From contig CAKPJO010000103.1 in assembly GCA_934162685.1 (NCBI GenBank), positions 1 to 5,772 on the forward strand: DNA of 5,772 nt, in the 5' to 3' direction. The notes beneath the pieces are model-generated. The model saw nothing but the letters and a program-made list of their open reading frames with translations, searched no databases and was not told where the DNA came from. Positions 1 to 4,277 of this stretch are shown one piece after another (position 1 is the first letter of the stretch; each line of letters starts with the position of its first letter). The DNA comes from an uncultured Bacilli bacterium. Lineage in GTDB: Bacteria > Bacillota_I > Bacilli_A > RFN20 > CAG-826. The position numbers and the translations under genes are program-made.

Positions 1-749
1 CGTACCGTGATGTTTATACATTTGGTCCAACTTTTAGAGCAGAACGTTCTAATACAGTTCGTCATGCTTCAGAATTCTGGATGATTGAACCAGAAATTGC
101 TTTTGCAGATTTAGAAGATGATATGGACTTAATTGAAGATTGTATTAAATTCTGTATTAATTATGTGATGGAAAATTGTGAAGAAGAAATTAACTTCTTT
201 AACACTATGATTGATAAAACCTTAGTGGAACGTTTAAATCATGTTAAGAACTCTCATTTCAAGAGAATGCCATATACGGAAGCAATTTGTGAACTTCAAA
301 AAGCTAAAGAAGATGGACATAAATTTGATAACGATAATATTTACTGGGGTATGGATTTACAAAGTGAACATGAACGTTATATTACTGAGCAAGTTATTAA
401 AGGACCTGTATTCTTAACAGATTATCCAAAAGACATTAAAGCGTTCTACATGCGTGTAAATGATGATAATAAGACAGTTGCGGCTTGTGACTTATTAGTA
501 CCAAATGTTGGTGAATTAGTAGGTGGAAGTCAACGTGAAGAAAGATATGATGTCTTATTAAATAGAATGCATGAAATCGGAATGAAAACCGAAGGATTAG
601 AATGGTATTTAGATTTAAGAAGATATGGCGGTTGTAAGCATGCTGGATTTGGTATTGGCTTTGATCGTTTATTAATGTATGTAACAGGTATGGGCAATAT
701 TCGTGATGTCCAACCATTCCCAAGAACACCAAACAATTTAAAATTCTAG
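1..749 (+). CDS. asnS: Asparaginyl-tRNA synthetase, C-terminal part (5'-truncated by window)
   Basis: This is the C-terminal 248 residues of a cytoplasmic class II aminoacyl-tRNA synthetase that charges tRNA-Asn with asparagine using ATP. The reading frame is open from base 3 and the start lies upstream of the window. Class II motif 2 is at fragment residues 7-27: FGPTFRAE, then NTVRHASEFWM. Motif 3 is at 215-243: GFGIGFDRLL, then NIRDVQPFPRTP, with the ATP-binding arginine in GFDR. The RHASEFWMIEPE and NIRD-PFPRTP signatures fit AsnS better than AspRS, which usually has different residues around motif 3 and an inserted domain. The family is usually around 430-470 aa, so slightly over half is present. 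It ends in TAG. An AGGAG and the next ORF follow after 12 bp, so the two are probably co-transcribed. No frameshift or missing key residue is seen. Confidence 0.96.
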   Translation, partial: YRDVYTFGPTFRAERSNTVRHASEFWMIEPEIAFADLEDDMDLIEDCIKFCINYVMENCEEEINFFNTMIDKTLVERLNHVKNSHFKRMPYTEAICELQKAKEDGHKFDNDNIYWGMDLQSEHERYITEQVIKGPVFLTDYPKDIKAFYMRVNDDNKTVAACDLLVPNVGELVGGSQREERYDVLLNRMHEIGMKTEGLEWYLDLRRYGGCKHAGFGIGFDRLLMYVTGMGNIRDVQPFPRTPNNLKF

Positions 750-761
750 AAGGAGTAAAGT

Positions 762-1778
762 ATGGCTGAATTAATTACGGAAGTAAGTGATGAAGAATTA
801 GTTACTAAATTAAGAGCAAAGCGTCGTATACGTGGTCTTTTAATTGTGATTAATTTTGTCTTATTCGGTTATTTAGCCTTTAACATTGGATCTAGTATTG
901 TTGATTTAGTGGAAGCTTCTAAACGTGTAGATGGATTAGTATCATTAAAAGATAAAAGTCCAAAAGAATCACTAGAAATATATAAAGAATATATTAAAAG
1001 TGATGATGACGTTATTGGCGGAGATTTTGCTATATATGGTGATAATATTTTACTAACTAAAAACAATTTTGATATTGAAAATATTGATGTTTATCAAAAT
1101 GTTCAATTAGCAAAAATTCAAGAAAATAAAAGTGATTTAAAGAAAGATATATCTTTAAGTTATACCTCTATCGATAATAAATTTACTACAGGAGTTAATT
1201 TATTTAATGATGTGATGGGAAATAAATTACAACCAGGAGATTATTTCTTTTACATTGATTCCACTGATATAAATAACATGGGCAAAATTCTTAAAGTAAA
1301 TAATGGCTTAGAAATGAAATATGTTAATTATTCTCTTCCAAATGAGGAAGGAGAAAGAGTTAAATCCACTATTTACGCTTATAAAGATAATCCAGCTTTG
1401 ATTATGAATATTGAATATGTTTATAGTTTGCCTGATGATTATGTGGATGTACTTGTTATTGGTAATCAAGAACATTATCAATTAATAAATGATAAGATTG
1501 CGCCTAACGCTAAGGTGCGTTATGAAGAAAATGTTAGCGATGAAGAGGCTTATTTATCAAATGCTAGAACTATTATCAAAATAATTGATGATGATAAAAC
1601 TAATGTCGACAGTGATATTATTTATTCTTATAGCGCGGTGGATAGTGACTATTCTAACAAAGATAATTCATTTGTCTTAGCTATGGCGGGATACGCAAAT
1701 AGCAAAGGATATCCATATCAATTTAAAAGTGAACATTTTATGGGTATAATGACTTATGTTATTGATATTAAAAATTAA
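762..1778 (+). CDS. Unrecognised membrane-anchored protein, large extracytoplasmic domain
   Basis: This is a 338-aa protein I do not recognise as a family. The N-terminus is acidic (residues 1-12), followed by a basic patch KLRAKRRIR (16-24) and one hydrophobic segment at about 25-47. By the positive-inside rule this predicts N-in/C-out: a signal anchor with about 290 residues outside. No lipobox and no second membrane segment are seen. The outer part is rich in D, N, S, K and Y, has no Cys, and looks like a mixed alpha/beta domain, for example GDYFFYIDSTD (about 163-173) and DVLVIGNQEHYQLI (about 229-242). No catalytic motif stands out. The ATG at 762 is chosen for AGGAG at 751-755 with a 6-nt spacer. 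It sits 12 bp after asnS with no terminator between, so it is likely read with asnS and ends at the terminator overlapping its stop. It could be a cell-envelope or lineage-specific protein; function is unknown. Confidence 0.88.
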   Translation: MAELITEVSDEELVTKLRAKRRIRGLLIVINFVLFGYLAFNIGSSIVDLVEASKRVDGLVSLKDKSPKESLEIYKEYIKSDDDVIGGDFAIYGDNILLTKNNFDIENIDVYQNVQLAKIQENKSDLKKDISLSYTSIDNKFTTGVNLFNDVMGNKLQPGDYFFYIDSTDINNMGKILKVNNGLEMKYVNYSLPNEEGERVKSTIYAYKDNPALIMNIEYVYSLPDDYVDVLVIGNQEHYQLINDKIAPNAKVRYEENVSDEEAYLSNARTIIKIIDDDKTNVDSDIIYSYSAVDSDYSNKDNSFVLAMAGYANSKGYPYQFKSEHFMGIMTYVIDIKN

Positions 1779-1802
1779 TGGTGCGTGAGCATCATTTTTT
1801 TT
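1777..1802 (+). terminator. Rho-independent terminator after the asnS operon
   Basis: The stem ATGGTGC (1778-1784) pairs with GCATCAT (1789-1795) with one G-U pair, closing a GTGA tetraloop of GNRA type. A1777-T1796 can add one more pair. An eight-T run (1795-1802) follows directly. The 5' arm includes the last bases of the TAA stop codon of the preceding gene. This fits a classic intrinsic terminator ending the asnS/membrane-protein transcript. Confidence 0.8.
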
Positions 1803-1895
1803 ATAAACTATTTTAAGTGCATAAAATCAAGAAATAAACTTTGAAGTGACATTCAACATAAAATTCTGATTTTTTTAGTTGAAAAACATAACAAT

Positions 1896-1987
1896 CACAA
1901 ATGTGTCAACCAAAACATCACAAATGTGTTAACTTAAATAGCACAAATCTGTAAACTAAAATACCACAAATGTGTAAAGTAGAGATT
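1896..1987. repeat. Four tandem 23-bp iteron-like repeats
   Basis: Copies start at 1896, 1919, 1942 and 1965, exactly 23 bp apart. The conserved first part is CACAAATGTGTCAAC, CACAAATGTGTTAAC, CACAAATCTGTAAAC and CACAAATGTGTAAAG. The remaining eight or so bases of each unit are A-rich and diverged. Within each core CACA and TGTG form a short inverted repeat around AA; copy 3 has a G-to-C change that breaks it. A spacing near two helical turns with an internal dyad suggests cooperative binding of a dimeric protein, as in transposon-end sites, plasmid iterons or tandem operators. Which one is not decidable from sequence. The spacers are far too short for CRISPR. Confidence 0.85.
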
Positions 1988-2096
1988 ACCTGACTTAAAA
2001 ATTATTATAACCGTGAGTCAATTTGGCTATAAAAGAGACGATGGAGTCTTTGTTATTCCTATAGGATGTTTAAAAGGATTAGGTATTTTTAATTAA
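1983..2096 (+). pseudogene. Possible C-terminal relic of a lost gene
   Basis: The frame is open after a TAG at 1980-1982 and gives 37 codons ending in TAA at 2094-2096. The product contains LPDLKIIITVSQFGYKRDDG followed by VFVIPIGCLKGLGIFN, which has the alternating hydrophobic pattern of protein beta strands. The only in-frame start candidate is GTG at 2013, with no clear ribosome site, so a complete small gene is unlikely. The two-strand pattern (K-x-I-I-I-T, turn, G-V-F-V-I-P-I) resembles in outline the C-terminal end of the ATPase/nuclease at 4278-5633 (GVVLSNERN, then IIYMPIYYIMF). It may therefore be the tail of a related gene whose body was deleted. That parallel is inference and rests on a short stretch. 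Confidence 0.4.
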
Positions 2097-2118
2097 AATA
2101 TACAAATGCACTATAAAA

Positions 2119-2138
2119 ATGTTAATAGTTATTAACAT
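2119..2138. promoter_or_regulatory. Perfect 20-bp interrupted palindrome, candidate operator
   Basis: ATGTTAATA (2119-2127) and TATTAACAT (2130-2138) are exact reverse complements separated by GT. It lies 68 bp upstream of the ATG of the XRE-type regulator and the DNA is not transcribed as part of a known gene. A symmetric site of this size is what an XRE dimer would bind, so it is a reasonable autoregulatory operator candidate. A TTAACA inside the right arm (2132-2137) could serve as a -35 element, but the hexamer 17 bp further on (GATATG) is a poor -10. It could also be only an RNA hairpin. Confidence 0.5.
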
Positions 2139-2166
2139 CCATTGTGAAATAGTGGATATGTTTTTT
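2137..2166 (+). terminator. Weak hairpin followed by T6, possible relic terminator
   Basis: ATCCA (2137-2141) pairs with TGGAT (2153-2157), extendable by a T-G and a T-A pair around the loop GTGAAAT. After three bases (ATG) comes TTTTTT (2161-2166). The stem is short and set apart from the T run, so termination would be weak at best. It could have ended the transcript of the relic gene at 1983-2096 or act as a leader structure for the regulator operon. Confidence 0.25.
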
Positions 2167-2181
2167 GATGCTTATTTTATA
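2161..2181 (+). repeat. Left copy of the direct repeat bracketing the regulator/ABC operon
   Basis: TTTTTTGATGCTT (2161-2173) followed by ATTTTATA (2174-2181) recurs at 4182-4203 in the same orientation, with a single extra G in the right copy. The 13-base part is identical. The copies are about 2.02 kb apart and enclose exactly the three-gene operon. Confidence 0.65.
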
Positions 2182-2187
2182 TATAAT
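2182..2187 (+). promoter_or_regulatory. Consensus -10 box (TATAAT) before the regulator/ABC operon
   Basis: An exact TATAAT lies 20 bp before the regulator ATG. At a 17-bp spacing the -35 window (2159-2164) reads TGTTTT, which is poor, and the TTGATG at 2165-2170 is only 11 bp away. Transcription from here would begin around 2193-2195, at the Shine-Dalgarno itself, giving a near-leaderless message. In such AT-rich DNA a chance match is quite possible. Confidence 0.3.
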
Positions 2188-2206
2188 TTTATTAGAAGGT
2201 GAAATT

Positions 2207-2632
2207 ATGTTAAGTGATGTATTAAAAAATTTAAGAATTAAAAATAAATTAACACAAGAGGTTTTAGCGGATTCTTTAAATGTTACAAGACAAACATACG
2301 CTAAATGGGAGAAAGGAGAAGCAATTCCAGATATTTATACGCTTAAAAGACTATGTGAAATGTATCAAGTATCCATAGATGAAATATTAGATAGTAATAA
2401 AAATGATGCTAAATCAATAAAACCAAAAGATAAATTTTTCTTTGGTATAATTGAAATTAAAGATGGTGGAGTTATTACTTTACCTAGTGAAGCACTTAAA
2501 GTATTTAATTTTAAAACTGGTGATCAATTAGCGGTGTTTGGTGATTTAAATCAAGGTATTGCTTTAGCGGATGCTCAAATGGTAACTCAATTTGCTAAAG
2601 AGGTTTTGTCTAAGGATAACAAAAATGAGTAA
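2207..2632 (+). CDS. XRE-family regulator with AbrB-like C-terminal domain
   Basis: This is a 141-aa DNA-binding protein, probably the transcriptional regulator of the two ABC genes that follow. Residues 5-61 form an HTH_3 (Cro/CI) domain: LKNLRIKNKLTQEVLADSL, then NVTRQTYAKWEKGEAIPD and LKRLCEMYQVSIDEIL. After a basic linker (64-76), residues 79-121 look like an AbrB/SpoVT swapped-hairpin: FGIIEIKDGGVITLPSEAL, then FNFKTGDQLAVFGDLNQGIAL. That pattern (G-x-I-x-x-x, ITLP, GDQL, GIAL) is typical of the fold, which dimerises or binds DNA. The ATG at 2207 is chosen because AGAAGGTG (2194-2201) sits 5 nt before it. A TTG at 2165 in frame would add 14 hydrophobic residues with no ribosome site. The stop overlaps the next gene by 8 nt. 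A palindrome at 2119-2138 is a possible operator. The effector is unknown. Confidence 0.88.
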   Translation: MLSDVLKNLRIKNKLTQEVLADSLNVTRQTYAKWEKGEAIPDIYTLKRLCEMYQVSIDEILDSNKNDAKSIKPKDKFFFGIIEIKDGGVITLPSEALKVFNFKTGDQLAVFGDLNQGIALADAQMVTQFAKEVLSKDNKNE

Positions 2633-3356
2633 CGCAATTAGTGTAAGTCACTTAACAAAGAAGTTTAAAGATGTTATTGCTGTTGATGATATATCTTTTA
2701 ATGTAAAAAGTGGCGAAATATTTGGTATTTTAGGACTTAATGGCGCAGGTAAAACCACTACAATAAAAATGATAAGTGGATTAACTCGTCCAACAAGTGG
2801 CGATATTAAAGTATTTGATTATGATATTTATAAAGATATTAATAAAATAAAAAGTATTCTTGGCGTTTCTCCTCAAGATAGCGCGATTATGAATAACCTA
2901 ACCGTAAAAGAAAATCTTGAAATAATGGCTAAACTTTATTTTAAAGATAAAAATGTTATTAATGAAAATGTTACATGGGCTATTAATGAACTTTCTTTAA
3001 ATAAATATGAAAAAAGATTAGCAAAAACTTTATCAGGAGGATATAAAAGACGCTTATCTATTGCTATGGCTTTAGTTACTAAACCCCGTATTTTATTTTT
3101 AGATGAACCAACTTTAGGCTTAGATGTTATTAATCGTCATGAATTATGGAATGTTATTAACGAATTAAAAGGTAAGGTAACCATTATTTTAACATCGCAT
3201 TACATGGAAGAAATTAGTGCTTTAGTAGATAATATTGCTATTATGAAAGACGGACATATTCTATTAGTGGATAATCTAACTAACATTTTAAAAAATTATA
3301 ATAGTAAAAGTTTAGAAGAAGCATTTATTAAGATTGTAGGTGAAAAAAATGCGTAG
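2625..3356 (+). CDS. ABC transporter ATP-binding protein (ABC-2 type exporter)
   Basis: This is a 243-aa ATPase subunit that would power the permease encoded next. All motifs are present: Walker A GLNGAGKTT (37-45), Q-loop Gln84 in VSPQDS, signature LSGGYKRRL (136-144), Walker B ILFLDEP (156-162), D-loop GLD (165-167) and H-loop His192 in TSHYMEE. A Tyr follows LSGG where classic importers have Gln; this, the KRRL after it and the TSHYMEE motif are typical of the drug/lipid/antibiotic exporter (CcmA/DrrA-like) branch. The ATG at 2625 is preceded by AAGGA (2612-2616). It overlaps the regulator stop in the 8-nt string ATGAGTAA, implying translational coupling. An upstream in-frame ATG-like extension from 2592 would duplicate the regulator tail and lacks a ribosome site. 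The substrate cannot be read from the sequence. Confidence 0.95.
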   Translation: MSNAISVSHLTKKFKDVIAVDDISFNVKSGEIFGILGLNGAGKTTTIKMISGLTRPTSGDIKVFDYDIYKDINKIKSILGVSPQDSAIMNNLTVKENLEIMAKLYFKDKNVINENVTWAINELSLNKYEKRLAKTLSGGYKRRLSIAMALVTKPRILFLDEPTLGLDVINRHELWNVINELKGKVTIILTSHYMEEISALVDNIAIMKDGHILLVDNLTNILKNYNSKSLEEAFIKIVGEKNA

Positions 3357-4098
3357 TTTGACATTTGCTAAAAGAAATATTTTAGAACTTATTAGAGATC
3401 CTTTGTCTAGTATATTCTTTGTTATTTTTCCAGGCGCTTTATTTATTATCTTATCACTAATTATGAAATCATTAGGAGCGGAAGCACTAATGAATACACC
3501 GCAATTTGAAATAAACCATTTAACGATGTCAATGATTGTTTTTAGTTTTTCGTTTATTACTATATTTGTCGGTAATATGATTGCTAATGATAAAGAAAGC
3601 TTCTTTTTGATGCGTTTAAAATCCACTCCGATGCGAGCAAAGGATTTTATTATTGGTTATACAATAGCAATTATTCCTATTGCTTTATTTCAAGAAATTT
3701 TTATGCTTATTATTGGAATGATTTTAGGATTAAAAATAAATGGCTATATCTTTCTAGCGGCTTTATTCTTATTCCCTATGTCTTTCTTATTTATTGGATT
3801 TGGTATTTTATTTGGTACATTAGTTAATAGCAAAGCAGTAGGAGGATTATCATCTATTATTCCTACTATGACATCTTTATTAGGAGGAATGTTTTTCCCA
3901 TTAGATAATATGGAGGGCGGATTTAAAACTATTTGTTATGTTTTCCCTTTTGCTAATGCGACGAAAGTGAGTAATTTAATAATTCAAGGTAATTTTAATG
4001 TTTGGTTACCTTATTTAATTGTTTTAAGTTATGTAATTGTTATTTATGGCATTTCTATATTTATTCTTAACTACAAATTATCGCATGATGGTATTTAA
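3349..4098 (+). CDS. ABC-2 type transporter permease
   Basis: This is a 249-aa integral membrane protein forming the channel of the exporter, probably as a dimer with two copies of the preceding ATPase. Six hydrophobic segments fit an ABC-2 permease: about 21-39, 58-78, 100-127, 133-159, 165-184 and 220-241. The N-terminus carries the amphipathic LTFAKRNILELIRDPLSS coupling-type helix. The ABC-2 hallmark comes late: LLGGMFFPLDNM (177-188), then YVFPFANATK (197-206), where the G-G-x-x-x-P-L and P-x-x-x-x-x-x segments match the family. Length is normal for single-domain permeases. The ATG at 3349 is preferred, with AGGTG at 3338-3342 six bases upstream. A GTG at 3340 would add three residues but is part of that ribosome site. 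The start overlaps the ATPase stop in the 8-nt string ATGCGTAG. No clear terminator follows, so transcription may run on. Confidence 0.93.
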   Translation: MRSLTFAKRNILELIRDPLSSIFFVIFPGALFIILSLIMKSLGAEALMNTPQFEINHLTMSMIVFSFSFITIFVGNMIANDKESFFLMRLKSTPMRAKDFIIGYTIAIIPIALFQEIFMLIIGMILGLKINGYIFLAALFLFPMSFLFIGFGILFGTLVNSKAVGGLSSIIPTMTSLLGGMFFPLDNMEGGFKTICYVFPFANATKVSNLIIQGNFNVWLPYLIVLSYVIVIYGISIFILNYKLSHDGI

Positions 4099-4168
4099 AA
4101 TAAGTAAATGACATTGTATTTCTATGATCTGTATTTCTTCTTATTAAAAGAATAAATATAAGCTTTTT

Positions 4169-4254
4169 AGGAATAAGTGTATTTTTTGATGCTTGATTTT
4201 ATAGGAAAAGTGTAAAAAAGTATGGCTGTTTTTTATGGAAAAGTGTAAAATATG
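4169..4254 (+). repeat. Three degenerate tandem repeats with 33-bp period
   Basis: AGTGTA cores start at 4176, 4209 and 4242, exactly 33 bp apart, each within the context AGGAATAAGTGTA, AGGAAAAGTGTAAAA or TGGAAAAGTGTAAAA. The second halves of units one and two also align: GATGCTTGATTTTATAGG against GTATGGCTGTTTTTTATGG. The third unit is partial and runs into the ribosome site region of the downstream gene. The core GTGTAAA also occurs in the 23-bp repeats at 1896-1987 in the same orientation. The array may be protein-binding sites for control of the ATPase gene or the relic end of an element. Confidence 0.7.
4182..4203 (+). repeat. Right copy of the direct repeat bracketing the regulator/ABC operon
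   Basis: TTTTTTGATGCTT (4182-4194), an extra G, then ATTTTATA (4196-4203) match 2161-2181. It is embedded in the first 33-bp unit upstream of the ATPase gene. CTTGATTTTAT (4192-4202) within it is also the reverse complement of 1821-1831. Confidence 0.65.
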
Positions 4255-4277
4255 AATAATAAAGGTGGAATGATTAT

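Larger units (their letters stand above)
1803..2206. other. Non-coding region of about 400 bp with repeats, gene relic and regulatory sequence
   Basis: No intact gene is found here on either strand. From left to right it holds an AT-rich stretch without clear signal (1803-1895) that includes ATAAAATCAAG (1821-1831), an 11-mer recurring inverted at 4192-4202. Next come four 23-bp iteron-like repeats (1896-1987), a 37-codon open frame that looks like a gene tail (1983-2096), a perfect interrupted palindrome (2119-2138), a weak hairpin (2137-2157) and the leader of the regulator gene. The mixture of repeats and debris resembles a site of past insertion or deletion. No transposase fragment could be identified. 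Confidence 0.7.
4099..4277. other. Intergenic leader of the ATPase/nuclease gene
   Basis: This 179-bp gap has no gene. The first part (4099-4165) is AT-rich, with a possible 5-bp A/T-only hairpin (TTATT 4141-4145 / AATAA 4151-4155) too weak to call a terminator. The second part holds the 33-bp repeat array and the right copy of the bracketing repeat. The ribosome site AAAGGTGG (4261-4268) closes it. No convincing -35/-10 pair is seen; TAAAAT at 4246-4251 is the best -10 candidate and lacks a -35. Confidence 0.6.

Noticed and set aside
436..736. Minus-strand open frames inside asnS
   Set aside because: They lie opposite a strongly conserved synthetase, have no ribosome sites and show low-complexity His/Leu/Tyr-rich products typical of antisense shadows.
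869..1066. Minus-strand open frame inside the 338-aa gene
   Set aside because: No ribosome site and no recognisable motif. It is a shadow of an AT-rich coding region.
1896..1987. CRISPR array
   Set aside because: The repeats are only about 15 bp conserved with about 8 bp between them, far below CRISPR repeat and spacer lengths, and no cas genes are present.
2165..2206. N-terminal extension of the regulator from a TTG
   Set aside because: The extra 14 residues are outside the HTH domain, there is no ribosome site before the TTG, and AGAAGGTG sits correctly before the ATG at 2207.
2592..2624. N-terminal extension of the ABC ATPase
   Set aside because: The added 11 residues overlap the regulator's coding end. 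The ATPase domain starts normally at the ATG at 2625 with AAGGA upstream.
3030..3060. Degenerate ABC signature as a sign of a dead ATPase
   Set aside because: LSGGY in place of LSGGQ is within the normal variation of ABC-2 exporters, and every other motif is intact.
3312..3626. Minus-strand open frame across the ATPase/permease junction
   Set aside because: It is antisense to two well-supported genes and lacks motifs.
4136..4170. Terminator after the permease
   Set aside because: Only a 5-bp A/T hairpin can be drawn (4141-4155) and it is not followed directly by a T run.
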